From: Marinobacter lipolyticus SM19
Lineage (GTDB): Bacteria; Pseudomonadota; Gammaproteobacteria; Pseudomonadales; Oleiphilaceae
Assembly: GCF_000397065.2 (NCBI RefSeq)
Contig: NZ_KE007306.1
Span: 524,398 to 588,397 of the forward strand
DNA length: 64,000 nucleotides
Direction of reading: 5' to 3'
Shown: positions 45,587 to 55,462 of the stretch, in pieces
Position numbering within the stretch: position 1 is the stretch's first letter
How the letters are laid out: each line of letters begins with the position of its first letter
Position numbers and translations under genes: made by a program
Notes under the pieces: generated by a model
Told to the model about the DNA's origin: nothing
The model's input: the letters and a program-made list of their open reading frames with translations, nothing else
Database searches by the model: none

Positions 45587-46645
45587 ATGAAACGTCCCGT
45601 CAGAATTGCAATCACCGGTGCTGCCGGTAGCGTCTGTTACTCCCTGCTGTTCAAGATCGCCACCGGCGAAATGATCGACCAGGATCAGCCCGTTATCCTG
45701 CAGCTCATCGAAGTGCCCGAGGCCATGGGGGCGTTGCGCGGCATAGCCATGGAACTGGAAGACTGTGCCTTCCCGTTACTGCACAGCATCAGCCTGCATG
45801 ACAAATTTGAAGAAGGTGTAGTCGGTGCCCACTTTGTATTGCTACTGGGCGCCAAACCCCGTGGACCAGGTATGGAGCGCAGCGAACTGATTGCCGTGAA
45901 CGCCCCGGCCTTTGCCGACCAGGGCCGCGCCATCAATCAGTTCGCCAACCGGGACGTAAAAGTACTGGTAGTGGGCAATCCCGCCAATACCAACGCGCTG
46001 TGCGCCAGCCGTAACGCCCCGGACCTTTCGCCGGCGCAGTTTACCGCCCTCACCCGACTGGATCACAACCGTGCGCGGGGCATTCTGGCCAACCACACCG
46101 GAGCCAACCCCAAGGACATTCGGCGCGTCACGATTTGGGGCAACCACTCCAACACCCAGTTCCCCGACCTGGGCCACGCCACCATCTACGGTGAGCCGGC
46201 GATGTCCCAGGTGGATGAGAACTGGTACCGCGATCACTTTATCCAGAAGATCCAGAAACGTGGAGCGGCTGTTATTGAAGCCCGCGGGCGCTCCAGCGCG
46301 GCTTCCGCAGCCCAGGCCGTGATCAACCACATGCACGACTGGATCAATGGTACGGACGAGAATGACTGGGTCAGTATGGCCATCGTCAGCGATGGCAGTT
46401 ACGGCATCGCAAAAGGCATCGTCTATTCCTTCCCGGTGCGTTGCGACTACGGTCGCTTTCAAATTGTACGGGGGCTGAAGATCAGTGACTTTGCGCGAAA
46501 AAAAATGACCGCGACCGAGCAGGAGTTACTCACGGAAATGAAGACCGTCGCCGACTTGCTCCCCAAAGAAACGGAAGCGTCACACCAGAATCTCTCGGTG
46601 GGCCTGCGGTCGGGGCAGTACCTGCGGACCGACCGGGTGCGTTAA
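45587..46645 (+). CDS. mdh: Malate dehydrogenase-like NAD enzyme, divergent paralogue
   Basis: A 352-aa protein of the 2-hydroxyacid/malate dehydrogenase family. The nucleotide loop reads [14 protein letters not shown] (about 8-21), followed by [11 protein letters not shown] (about 88-98, the Arg-rich active loop), [22 protein letters not shown] (Asp/Arg of the catalytic set) and [11 protein letters not shown] with the catalytic His. It differs from standard proteobacterial MDH (about 327 aa) by a changed nucleotide loop (usual QI[GAS]Y becomes SVCY) and an extra C-terminal tail. The strong site GGGAGG precedes the ATG. It may be a specialised paralogue rather than the main TCA enzyme. Confidence 0.82.
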   Translation: MKRPVRIAITGAAGSVCYSLLFKIATGEMIDQDQPVILQLIEVPEAMGALRGIAMELEDCAFPLLHSISLHDKFEEGVVGAHFVLLLGAKPRGPGMERSELIAVNAPAFADQGRAINQFANRDVKVLVVGNPANTNALCASRNAPDLSPAQFTALTRLDHNRARGILANHTGANPKDIRRVTIWGNHSNTQFPDLGHATIYGEPAMSQVDENWYRDHFIQKIQKRGAAVIEARGRSSAASAAQAVINHMHDWINGTDENDWVSMAIVSDGSYGIAKGIVYSFPVRCDYGRFQIVRGLKISDFARKKMTATEQELLTEMKTVADLLPKETEASHQNLSVGLRSGQYLRTDRVR

Positions 46646-46648
46646 TCA

Positions 46649-46957
46649 TTACCCGACAGGCTGGCAGCCGCGGACCGCAAGCGCGATGTTGGCGCTGGCC
46701 TTGATTTGCTCGTAGTAACTCTCAGCGGAGCTCGCGCCCGTCTGGACCATGGAACCGGCGGTCGGGGTCACCAGGGCAGCCAACTGCTGCAATGACTGGG
46801 CGGACTGCTTGTCCTGTTGGTAGGTATCAAAGGCCTGGTAGATTTCGCTGCAGGTCACACCGTCACCGTCAGTGGCGGCGGACGTCATGTAGCCGGATGT
46901 CTGGCAACCAGCCAAAGCGGTTGTCAGGAAAAGTGGAAACAGAAATACCTTCTTCAA
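46649..46957 (-). CDS. Small hypothetical lipoprotein
   Basis: A 102-aa lipoprotein with a signal peptide and lipobox LTTALAGC (Cys near residue 17), then a short helical domain containing two Cys (VTCSEIYQAFDTY and LAVRGCQPVG). No ATG fits the signal peptide; the TTG at 46957 is preceded by GGAGGAGC at 6-7 nt and gives a normal start. A longer frame to 47026 lacks a signal. The gene ends 3 bp from the convergent mdh stop. Confidence 0.72.
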   Translation of the reverse strand: MKKVFLFPLFLTTALAGCQTSGYMTSAATDGDGVTCSEIYQAFDTYQQDKQSAQSLQQLAALVTPTAGSMVQTGASSAESYYEQIKASANIALAVRGCQPVG

Positions 46958-47095
46958 TGGATGCTCCTCCAGATTATTGAAAGCGGGTGGGGTTTTACCC
47001 CAACCCCGTCGTGCGGGCAACGTCAATACACGCCAAAGTCAGGTCTCCGGTTCCCGTCTGAACGAGTTTCCCGCAGACAAACTCAACATTATGGA

Positions 47096-48214
47096 TCAGC
47101 GTGAACCATCCGGACCTGCATCGCCATTTCGTTCCAGCCACTCCCGAAACCATTGATCCCGCAGCCGGACCGTTTGGGAGTACCAACGGTGGTCACGGAT
47201 AACGGCATTGTCCATATGGTCAGGCGCTGTTGGCATATGAGGGAGCATCGGCACGCGGGTTTCGACGTGTAGCCCGATACGCTGGCGTGCCGAGCGACGA
47301 GTGGGGCCATAGCTGATCCGGTTCGCCTGAGAAGCCATATTCTCAGTGCGGGTGGCAAATCCGATGAATTGCTCCGCCATGGCCTTCTGGTCCGTCCCTC
47401 GGGGAATGGCCCAGCTATTGAAGCCAATCAGTTGCCCGTCCCAGATCACTGAAATCGGCACGCCTTCCCTGACCTGTGCATCGAAAAACCGACCGTTGTA
47501 CCCCGTTGCCATGGCCACCTGGCCACTGGTCAGCAACGCCACCGATTCGTCACCGCCGGTCCACCAGACAATCTCGTCGCGGATTTCATCCAGGCGCCGA
47601 AACGCCAGCTCCAGCCCGCGTCGAGTGCTGAGTAAGTCATAGAGTTGCTCTCTCGGCACCGACAACGACAGCAAAGCCCACTCGAGCATGCCCACCGGCG
47701 CCCGTCGTAATGCGCGCTTGCCTGGAAAGGTTTCCAGATCAAAAAAATCCGCCACCGTGCGGGGCTTGACGCCGGGAAAGGCTCGATCGTCATAGGCAAT
47801 CACAGTGGAAAATACGATCTGGGTGATAAAACATGGATCAATAGCGCCGGCCATAAAATCTTCTTCCGGTGGTGTACCGTCAGGGGCCGTAGCCAGAATG
47901 GCCGGGGAGATGGTCTCCAGCAGTCCTTCGTCACAGGCGGCACTGGCATCCGACTGAATCATGTCGATCACGTCCCACTCCACCTCTCCAGTGGCCAGAT
48001 GCTCACGAAGTACCTGCAGGCCACCGTTGTAGACCACCGTGCGCACTTCAATACCCGTCTGTTCGGTGAACGGCTCAAAATAGGCCGCTCTCTGGCTCGC
48101 CTCATAGGCGCCGCCCCAGGTCGCCACCGTCAGCACCCGCTCATCCGCAAACAACGCACCAGGAAGAACCAGCACAGCGCCCACCAGAATCATCCAAACG
48201 CTAAGCCGCTTCAT
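47096..48214 (-). CDS. Polyamine-type ABC substrate-binding protein (PotD-like)
   Basis: A 372-aa exported binding protein with a signal peptide (SVWMILVGAVLVLPGALFA) and the extracellular solute-binding fold: ERVLTVATWGGAYEASQRAAYFEPF (about 23-47), EWDVIDMIQSD, VVAYDDRAFPGVKPRTVADFFDLETFPGKRAL near 130 and GYNGRFFDAQV near 235. The family includes spermidine/putrescine and related substrates. The ATG at 48214 lies 14 bp inside the end of the CLC chloride-channel gene on the same strand, an unusual pairing; no permease or ATPase is adjacent. The ligand is unknown. Confidence 0.8.
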   Translation of the reverse strand: MKRLSVWMILVGAVLVLPGALFADERVLTVATWGGAYEASQRAAYFEPFTEQTGIEVRTVVYNGGLQVLREHLATGEVEWDVIDMIQSDASAACDEGLLETISPAILATAPDGTPPEEDFMAGAIDPCFITQIVFSTVIAYDDRAFPGVKPRTVADFFDLETFPGKRALRRAPVGMLEWALLSLSVPREQLYDLLSTRRGLELAFRRLDEIRDEIVWWTGGDESVALLTSGQVAMATGYNGRFFDAQVREGVPISVIWDGQLIGFNSWAIPRGTDQKAMAEQFIGFATRTENMASQANRISYGPTRRSARQRIGLHVETRVPMLPHMPTAPDHMDNAVIRDHRWYSQTVRLRDQWFREWLERNGDAGPDGSR

Positions 48215-49931
48215 TTTCTTCCTCGCGCAGGTCATGGACGATTTCCAGATAGGCCCGGATCACTGCTTCCTCGGGCACCACGCCAATCAGGCGACCATCA
48301 CCACCAATAAGCGGCACGGCTTCGCCCAGGAATCCTCGCAGCATCTCCATGGATTGCCAAACGGTGGTGTCATCACCAAACTGTGTTGCTCCGGCCACTA
48401 TCATGGCATCCAGCGGTGCATCGGCGCGGCCATCGACCAGCTTCTGCAGCCGCACGACACCCCGGAATTTTCCCTCACGAGTGAGCACCATGGCCTCGGC
48501 CCTGTCATCGTCCACCAGGCGCTGGCGTACGGTTCCCAGATCTTCATCCAAGTAGGCTGTGGTGTAGGCCTGGCTGCAATAATCACGGACCGGATGGGTC
48601 TCCAGGATCGCCTTGTCCCGCCCCAGGGACAGATCAAATCCGCGGGCACGGAGTTGAAGATCGAACAGCGAGCGCCCTATCACCCGGTAGGAAATAAGGT
48701 TCGAGAACACTACGGCCACCATGGCGGCAATGGTCAGGTCGTAACTGCGGGTCAGCTCGAATACGATCAGGATCGTGGTCAGGGGGGCACCGATAACGGA
48801 GCTGGCCAGTGCCATCATGCCGCAGATCGCATACACCTCCAGCCCGGAGTATGGCAGCGGCAGCAGGTAAGGCAGAACCAGGCCGTAGAAGGCACCGAAC
48901 AGAATTCCCACCAGCAGGGCCGGGCTGAATACGCCGCCCACAAAACCGAAGCCGATACACAGTGCCGTCAACACCAGTTTGGCAATAATAATCAGCGCCA
49001 ACTCGCCAATGCCGAAGGCGCCCTCAATGGTGGCGAAACGCAGGGTTTCCTGGCCGATCCCCAGCACTTCCGGAATCCACAATGCAACCAGCCCCAACAC
49101 CAGCCCCGCCGAGGCCGGCTTCAACCACTGCGGCACCGGAAACCGACCAGCAGCGGTAGTACTGGCTCGCAGCAGCCACATGAAACCGCAAGCCAGGCCG
49201 GCACTCAGCACCCCCTCCAGGGCAAAGAACACAAACTCGTAACTGTGCTCCACATGACCGAAACTCACCAGGAACAGCGCCGGACGGTCGAAGATCACGT
49301 TGGCGATGATATAACCGGTGGCGGACGCCACGGTGACCGGCGCAAACGCGCGCAGCGAATAGTGGCGCAGGATCACTTCGTGAGCGAAGACCAGCCCGGC
49401 AATGGGCGCGTTGAATGCTGTGGCAATCGCGGCGGCTACGCCACAGGCAATGGCGATGGAGCGCTGGTGACGAAGCTTGAGTTTGAGGTGACCGGCCAGG
49501 TTGCCGAACATGGCCCCAAGGTAGACCAGGGGGCCGTACTGCCCCACCGAAGCCCCGCTGCCCAGAGAGACCAATGCTGCCAGCGTGGACGCCAGACCAC
49601 TACGAAAACCGGGCCCCGATCGCTGGGTCTGGGCCGCAAGGATGACATCCGGAGGAGCCAGGGCGCGCCGCTCCCGCACAAACCATCGGACAATCAGCCC
49701 GACGATCAAGCCACCGGACGCGGGCACCGCGATGGTTGCGGCCACCACCAGAAGGTGCCGGTCCTCTGCCTGGATCCGGGCATAAGGCGATACCAGCAGA
49801 TAATCGTTCATCAGCAGGACTGCCTCAACAAAGGCAATCGCCGCCAGAGACGCCACGGCACCCACGACAACAGCCACCACCGTCACCATGATGACCTGGT
49901 ACACCGTCTGCCGAACGTCCAGTCTGTCCAT
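48201..49931 (-). CDS. CLC family chloride channel/transporter with CBS domains
   Basis: A 576-aa membrane protein with the CLC core (about 10-430) and two CBS domains at the C-terminus (about 450-565). Selectivity motifs can be seen as GSGASVGQYGP (about 124-134), AFNAPIAGLVFAHEV (about 172-186) and GGVFSPALLVG (about 350). The gating glutamate of the usual GREGP motif is replaced by Tyr132 (GQYGP), and the proton glutamate region ends in Val186 rather than Glu. These changes point to a channel rather than a Cl-/H+ exchanger. The start at 49931 precedes the core; the frame is open to 50045. The next gene starts inside its 3' end. Confidence 0.87.
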   Translation of the reverse strand: MDRLDVRQTVYQVIMVTVVAVVVGAVASLAAIAFVEAVLLMNDYLLVSPYARIQAEDRHLLVVAATIAVPASGGLIVGLIVRWFVRERRALAPPDVILAAQTQRSGPGFRSGLASTLAALVSLGSGASVGQYGPLVYLGAMFGNLAGHLKLKLRHQRSIAIACGVAAAIATAFNAPIAGLVFAHEVILRHYSLRAFAPVTVASATGYIIANVIFDRPALFLVSFGHVEHSYEFVFFALEGVLSAGLACGFMWLLRASTTAAGRFPVPQWLKPASAGLVLGLVALWIPEVLGIGQETLRFATIEGAFGIGELALIIIAKLVLTALCIGFGFVGGVFSPALLVGILFGAFYGLVLPYLLPLPYSGLEVYAICGMMALASSVIGAPLTTILIVFELTRSYDLTIAAMVAVVFSNLISYRVIGRSLFDLQLRARGFDLSLGRDKAILETHPVRDYCSQAYTTAYLDEDLGTVRQRLVDDDRAEAMVLTREGKFRGVVRLQKLVDGRADAPLDAMIVAGATQFGDDTTVWQSMEMLRGFLGEAVPLIGGDGRLIGVVPEEAVIRAYLEIVHDLREEENEAA

Positions 49932-50036
49932 GATCCCAGTGCCGTTTTTGGACTTATGTATGTCGTATTCAATGTAGCAACCTCCCGGAATCGGGGCCAC
50001 ATTGAAGCAAAGCCGTGTGCGGAAGGGGCAATCGAT

Positions 50037-52607
50037 ATGGCACAACTACCGAAAAGCGCAAAAGTGGTGATCATTGGGCAAGGGGGAATTGTTGGCGCCT
50101 CGGTAGCCCACCACCTGATCGAACGGGGATGGGATAATATCGTCGGGCTGGAGAAATCCGCGATTCCCACGGATATCGGCTCCACCTCCCACGCCTCGGA
50201 TTTCTGCTTCACCACGTCCCACGACAAGCTCAACGTCTACACCACCAAATACAGCCAGGCGTTTTATGAAAAACGCGGTAACTACGAGAAATGCGGCGGT
50301 ATGGAAGTGGCACGCATCGATGACGACGAACGCATGGACGAGCTTCGCCGCAAGGTCGGCTCCGGCAAGGCTTTCGGCACCAACGCCAGCATGATTTCGC
50401 CGAAAGAGGCCAAGGAACTGTTCCCGCTGCTGAATGAGAATTGCATCCAGGGCGCCATGTGGGACCCGGATGCCGGGTTGGTGGTGCCCCGCTCCCAGAA
50501 AGTGGCCGGCGACCTCGTAGAAGAAGCTGTTGCCACCGGCAAATTACAGGTGTTCCCTTACACCCCTGCGATCCGCATTGATGTCCAGGACGGCCAGGTG
50601 CGCGGCGTGGAAACCCATAAGGGCTACATCGAAACCGAATACGTGGTGCTCTCCATGGGTATCTGGGGCCCGTTAATGGCCGACACGGCTTCCTCCCCCC
50701 TACCATTGATGCCACTGGAGCACCCGCTGCTGTTCTTCGGGCCCTATGAGGCGCTGAACGGTACTGGCAAGCAGATTGTCTATCCGCTGTTCCGCGACCA
50801 GGGCAATTCCGCCTATGTGCGGGACACCGGAGACCCGACCACGACCGAAGGTGGTCACATCGAGTGGGGTTACTACGAAGCGGAAAATCCGCGCCTGGTG
50901 TATCCCGGTGCTATCGCCGAACCCGGAGAGGCACGGATGTCTCCGTCCATGCGGGACCTGTCGCTGGAGCAAGTCCTGGAACCCTACGAAAAAGCCATCG
51001 AGATGACCCCGATCCTGGGCGAACTGGGCTGGGAGGAGAAACATTCCTTTAACGGCCTGCTGTCCGTCACACCGGACGGTGGCTCGCTGATGGGTGAATC
51101 GCCGGAAGTGCGTAACCTGTGGTTCTGCGAGGCCGTCTGGGTCAAGGACGGCCCCGGAGCTGGCAAGATCCTGGCGGACTGGATGACTGATGGCCGACCG
51201 GACATGGATCCCCACAGCGTCGATATCGCACGGCACTATCCGCTACAGAAAACACCGGACTATGTGTACAACCGCTGCTACGAAATCGCGAAGAAAATCT
51301 ACAACCCGGCGGTCCACCCCCGGGAACCCTATCTGACCGGGCGACAGATGCGAACCAGCCCCTTCTACCTGCGGGAAGTGGAACTGGGCGGCTATTTCAT
51401 GGAAGCAGCCGGCTGGGAACGGGCGCATGGCTACGCCGCCAACGAAGCAACGCTGCTGGAGAAGTATCGGGACCGTATACCGGTACGGGAACATGAATGG
51501 GACGCTCGGCATTTCTGGGAAGTCTCCAACGCCGAGCAACTGGAGATGAGTGAATCCGTGGGTATGATCAATCTGTCCCACTTCGCCATTTTCGACATCT
51601 CCGGCGACGATGCCGAGGCCTTGCTGGAGTATCTTTCCGTTGCCAAAGTGGGAGGCACCACACCTCACGGTAAAGGCGTATACACTCACTTCCTCGATGA
51701 CCGGGGCGGCATCCGCTCCGATCTCACCATCATCCGCCGGAGCGATAACGACTACCGGGTGATCTGTGGCGGTGACACCGGCCACCGGGATTATTGCTGG
51801 ATCACCCGTATGGCCCGGGCAAAAGACCTGGACAACGTGCGTGTACAGGACCGCACCGATGAACTTGCCACCCTGGGGCTTTGGGGCCCAAAAGCGCGGG
51901 AGACCCTGGCAAAACTGGTCAGCAACCCCGACGAGCTGTCCCACGAAAACTTCCCCTTTGCCACCACCCGGGAACTGAATATCCAGGGCGTACCGGTCTG
52001 GGCCTTCCGGATTTCCTATGTGGGAGAACAGGGCTGGGAACTCTACTTCCCGTTCAGCTATGGCCTGAGGATCTGGGACCTGCTCTACGACGCAGGCGTC
52101 ACGCCGGTTGGCATTGAAACCTACGCCAATACCCGCCGACTGGAGAAGAGCTTGCGTCTGCAGAACGTGGATCTGGAGGTGGAATACAACCTGTATGAGG
52201 CCGGGCTGGCACGCCCCAAAGTCAAGGAAGCAGACTTCCACGGCAAGGCTGCCTACCTTGAGCAGCGGGCCCTGCCACAGCAGAGCGCCTACCTGTGCAC
52301 CATGACAATGCTGGAACACCGTGATGCCAACGGTGTACTGCGCTATCCGGTGGGCCAGTGGCCAATTCTGGACCCGCAAACCGGCGAGGTGCTGGTGGAC
52401 AGTGAAGGACGCCGCTCCTACAACACCAGCGCGGTTTGGGGGCCGTCAGTCGGCAAGATCATCCTGCTGGGTTACATCCCGGCCGACTATGCCCAGGAGG
52501 GCCGGGAACTGATATTGGAGTACTTCCAGGAACACTACCCCATTCGGATTGAGGCGGTGGGTTATCGAGCGCTGTTTGATCCCGAAAATGAACGGGTGAA
52601 ATCCTGA
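50037..52607 (+). CDS. FAD-dependent dimethylglycine/sarcosine dehydrogenase-type enzyme
   Basis: A protein of 856 aa with an N-terminal DAO-type FAD domain (VVIIGQGGIVGASVAHHL, residues 10-27; His in GSTSHASDF near 52 could carry covalent FAD) up to about 400, a linker domain (FAO_M type, about 400-460) and C-terminal GcvT folate-binding domains (about 460-850, with SDLTIIRR, ELATLGLWGPKAR). This matches dimethylglycine dehydrogenase and sarcosine dehydrogenase, which oxidise the N-methyl group and pass the one-carbon unit to tetrahydrofolate. The start ATG has GGAAGGGG upstream; the frame is open to 48234, but that part is antisense to CLC. Its neighbours are sdaA, the GbdR-like regulator and formate genes. 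Confidence 0.83.
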   Translation: MAQLPKSAKVVIIGQGGIVGASVAHHLIERGWDNIVGLEKSAIPTDIGSTSHASDFCFTTSHDKLNVYTTKYSQAFYEKRGNYEKCGGMEVARIDDDERMDELRRKVGSGKAFGTNASMISPKEAKELFPLLNENCIQGAMWDPDAGLVVPRSQKVAGDLVEEAVATGKLQVFPYTPAIRIDVQDGQVRGVETHKGYIETEYVVLSMGIWGPLMADTASSPLPLMPLEHPLLFFGPYEALNGTGKQIVYPLFRDQGNSAYVRDTGDPTTTEGGHIEWGYYEAENPRLVYPGAIAEPGEARMSPSMRDLSLEQVLEPYEKAIEMTPILGELGWEEKHSFNGLLSVTPDGGSLMGESPEVRNLWFCEAVWVKDGPGAGKILADWMTDGRPDMDPHSVDIARHYPLQKTPDYVYNRCYEIAKKIYNPAVHPREPYLTGRQMRTSPFYLREVELGGYFMEAAGWERAHGYAANEATLLEKYRDRIPVREHEWDARHFWEVSNAEQLEMSESVGMINLSHFAIFDISGDDAEALLEYLSVAKVGGTTPHGKGVYTHFLDDRGGIRSDLTIIRRSDNDYRVICGGDTGHRDYCWITRMARAKDLDNVRVQDRTDELATLGLWGPKARETLAKLVSNPDELSHENFPFATTRELNIQGVPVWAFRISYVGEQGWELYFPFSYGLRIWDLLYDAGVTPVGIETYANTRRLEKSLRLQNVDLEVEYNLYEAGLARPKVKEADFHGKAAYLEQRALPQQSAYLCTMTMLEHRDANGVLRYPVGQWPILDPQTGEVLVDSEGRRSYNTSAVWGPSVGKIILLGYIPADYAQEGRELILEYFQEHYPIRIEAVGYRALFDPENERVKS

Positions 52608-52634
52608 CGAAAAATCCGAACCAGAACCCGGCGG

Positions 52635-54017
52635 TCAGCATTCAATGATGTTGACCGCCAGCCCGCCCCTCGCGGTTTCCTTGTACTTGTCCAGCATATC
52701 GCGACCGGTCTCCCTCATGGTGTGGAGCACTTTGTCCAGCGATACGTAGTGCTTGCCATCGCCGCGCAAGGCCATTATTGCGGCATCGATGGCTTTAACC
52801 GACGCCATGGCGTTGCGCTCGATACAGGGGATCTGCACCAGGCCGCCTATCGGGTCACAGGTCATGCCCAGGTGATGCTCCATACCAATCTCCGCGGCAT
52901 TCTCCACCTGTTCAGGTGAACCACCAGTGGCCGCAGCAAGCCCGGCAGCCGCCATGGCACAGGCAGAACCGACCTCTCCCTGACATCCCACTTCGGCGCC
53001 GGAAATCGAAGCATTTTCCTTGAACAGGACACCAATGGCCGCCGCAGTCAGCATGAACCGGACGACGCCGTCGTCATTCGCCTGTGGACAGAACTCCACA
53101 AAGTAGTGAAGCACCGCCGGGATGATACCTGCGGCACCGTTGGTGGGCGCCGTCACAATCCGACCGCCGGCAGCGTTCTCCTCGTTCACTGCCAGGGCGT
53201 AGAGGTTCACCCAGTCCAGCGCGCTGAGGCAGGGGGAGATCAGGTCCACCCGCTGCTTGTCCATCAGCGACCGATACAGCGCCGCCGCCCGCCGCCGGAC
53301 CTTCAGGCCTCCCGGCAGCTCGCCCTCATGGGCAATACCATTCTGTACGCAGGCGCGCATCACCTGCCAGAGCTCAAGAATACCGTCGCGGATCTGCTCT
53401 GGTGAGCGCCACACCTGTTCGTTGGCAAACATGATTTCGGCGATGGTCATGTCGTGTTCATGGCACAACGCCAGCAACTCACGGCCACTACCGAAAGGAT
53501 AAGGCAGCCGGGTGGTATCCTCCCGGATCGTCAGCTTACCGCTGGCGTTACCATCCACTACAAAGCCACCCCCCACCGAGTAATAGGTTTTCTCGAGCAG
53601 GCTCCGGCCGTTTTCGTCAAAGGCTATACAGATCATGCCATTGGGATGTTCGGGAAGGGATTTACGGCGGAAATAGACAAGATCCGTCTTTTCCCGGAAT
53701 CTTACGGGCCACCGCTGACCGAGGGACAAAGTCCCGCTATGGCGGATACGTTCAAGGCGGTCCTGCATGGTGTCCGGATCAATTCCGTCCGGCCGCTCGC
53801 CTTCAAGTCCCATTAGTACAGCGGGACCCGTGCCATGCCCCTTGCCAGTAGCGCCCAGCGAACCGTACAGAGAGACTTTCAGCCGCCAGACCATCGGTGC
53901 CAGCTGTTCGGTTTCCAGAGTGCTGGCAAACCGACGCGCCGCCTCCATGGGCCCGACCGTGTGGGAACTGGAAGGGCCAATACCGATCTTGAACAGCTCG
54001 AACAGACTGATAGCCAA
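52635..54017 (-). CDS. sdaA: L-serine ammonia-lyase, iron-sulfur type
   Basis: A 460-aa enzyme that converts L-serine to pyruvate and ammonia using a [4Fe-4S] cluster. N-terminal [27 protein letters not shown] (from residue 4) matches SdaA. The cluster Cys candidates lie in [17 protein letters not shown] (about 345), MTCDPIGG (about 384) and IPCIERN (about 395). No ATG fits; the TTG at 54017 with AGGAG eight bases upstream gives the family N-terminus (about 454-460 aa). A longer frame to 54092 is not homologous. It is divergent from the GbdR-like regulator and consistent with removal of serine made from glycine. Confidence 0.9.
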   Translation of the reverse strand: MAISLFELFKIGIGPSSSHTVGPMEAARRFASTLETEQLAPMVWRLKVSLYGSLGATGKGHGTGPAVLMGLEGERPDGIDPDTMQDRLERIRHSGTLSLGQRWPVRFREKTDLVYFRRKSLPEHPNGMICIAFDENGRSLLEKTYYSVGGGFVVDGNASGKLTIREDTTRLPYPFGSGRELLALCHEHDMTIAEIMFANEQVWRSPEQIRDGILELWQVMRACVQNGIAHEGELPGGLKVRRRAAALYRSLMDKQRVDLISPCLSALDWVNLYALAVNEENAAGGRIVTAPTNGAAGIIPAVLHYFVEFCPQANDDGVVRFMLTAAAIGVLFKENASISGAEVGCQGEVGSACAMAAAGLAAATGGSPEQVENAAEIGMEHHLGMTCDPIGGLVQIPCIERNAMASVKAIDAAIMALRGDGKHYVSLDKVLHTMRETGRDMLDKYKETARGGLAVNIIEC

Positions 54018-54285
54018 TGGACTGACTCCTGACGCTGTACGTCCCTTGACGGTAACGCTGCCCGGACTCCGCCGCGTGCTTGCAGGCGACACACGAAGGC
54101 TGATTTACGACACACACTCACCCCGGATAACGTCGCATTTGGAACATTCCGGAACGAACTATGTCGGTTGCGGACCATTCGTCGCAGGGGCCCCATTTTA
54201 GAATGGAAAAAGACCGGAACTGATCACAGATTGCACGATCGAACAGTAACAACTAGTGTTCAGTGGAAGGCGAGGAGGTTATACA

Positions 54286-55422
54286 GTGACCACAGCTACG
54301 GACTCGCACACAGTCCAGTCGGCTCATACACCCTATAGGGTGGGCTTTTTGCTGATCGATAACTTTACCCTGATCGCCCTGGCCACGGCCGTTGAACCCC
54401 TGAGAATGGCCAATCAGCTGGCTGGCGCCGAACTCTACTCATGGAAGCTGTTGACAGTGGAAGGCGAAGCCGCCCGCGCCAGTGACGGCATCACCATGTT
54501 GCCGGATGCGTCAATACGCGACGAGCACGATTTCGACCTGGTTATTGTGGTTGCCGGCATTGATGTCACCCGTAGCTTCTCGCCGAAAGAAGTCAGCTGG
54601 CTAAAGCAATTGTCACGCCGCCATGTGTTGCTGGGAGCGGTATGCACCGGCGCTTACGTCCTTGCCAGTGCCGGACTGCTGGATGGCTATTCCTGCAGTG
54701 CCCACTGGGAATGCCTCGAAGCCATCCAGGAAAGATTCCCCCGGGTGCAAACCAACAATCACCTTTTTACCGTCCAGCGTGAACGCATTACCTGTACCGG
54801 CGGAACCGTGCCCATGCATATGATGCTCAGTTTCCTGGCACGCCGCCATGGCCAGGAACTCAGCAATGCCGTATCCCATATGTTCGTCTGCGACCGGGTG
54901 CGAGAAGAGCGGGAACAACAGCCCATGCCGATGCTACCCAAACTGGCTTGCGCGCAGCCCAAACTTGCAGAAGCCGCCCAACTGATGGAAGCCAATATCG
55001 AAGAGCCCATCGAATTACAGGAACTGGCAACCCTGGCAGGCATATCACGTCGCCAACTCGAAAGACTCTTCCTGAAACATCTGGGCTGTACGCCCTCACG
55101 ATACTACCTGAGGATTCGACTCAACCGGGCCCGCCGACTGCTGAAACAGACCTCGTGTTCCATCGTCGAAATTGCCGCCATGTGCGGGTTTGTCTCCGCA
55201 ACCCATTTCAGCCGCTGCTACCGAAAATTCATGGGCCGTGCCCCGAAGCACGAACGAATGGACGTTACTACCCCGGAAACCACAGACAATGTCATAACCG
55301 ATACCATGCAGAGTCTGCCGTCGTCGTCGATGATGGCGCTTCACCGAGCCCGGGTTGAGCCGACTTACGGCATTTTTGGCCCGGAGAATCCACCGCCGAG
55401 GTCATCCGGGACCATGAACTGA
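54286..55422 (+). CDS. gbdR: GlxA/GbdR-type AraC-family regulator
   Basis: A regulator of 378 aa with a DJ-1/PfpI-like ligand domain (about 15-190, FLLIDNFTLIALATAVEPLRMANQLAGAELYSW and GAVCTGAYVLA with a Cys) and a C-terminal AraC HTH pair (about 225-320, SRRQLERLFLKHLGCTPSRYYLRIRLNRARRLL and IVEIAAMCGFVSATHFSRCYRKFMG). The similarity to GbdR of Pseudomonas, which senses glycine betaine/dimethylglycine and activates their catabolic genes, is close throughout. The GTG at 54286 has GAGGAGG upstream. The gene context (methylamine dehydrogenase, sdaA, formate genes) supports that role. Confidence 0.85.
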   Translation: MTTATDSHTVQSAHTPYRVGFLLIDNFTLIALATAVEPLRMANQLAGAELYSWKLLTVEGEAARASDGITMLPDASIRDEHDFDLVIVVAGIDVTRSFSPKEVSWLKQLSRRHVLLGAVCTGAYVLASAGLLDGYSCSAHWECLEAIQERFPRVQTNNHLFTVQRERITCTGGTVPMHMMLSFLARRHGQELSNAVSHMFVCDRVREEREQQPMPMLPKLACAQPKLAEAAQLMEANIEEPIELQELATLAGISRRQLERLFLKHLGCTPSRYYLRIRLNRARRLLKQTSCSIVEIAAMCGFVSATHFSRCYRKFMGRAPKHERMDVTTPETTDNVITDTMQSLPSSSMMALHRARVEPTYGIFGPENPPPRSSGTMN

Positions 55423-55462
55423 CCGTTCCTATGTACGCTGTCCAGGCAGCGGGAGGCGTCGA

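Noticed and set aside
48234-50036. Upstream extension of the dimethylglycine-dehydrogenase-type frame by about 600 codons
   Set aside because: It runs antisense to the CLC gene, is Gln/His-rich low-complexity with no homology, and a strong SD with the family N-terminus sits at 50037.
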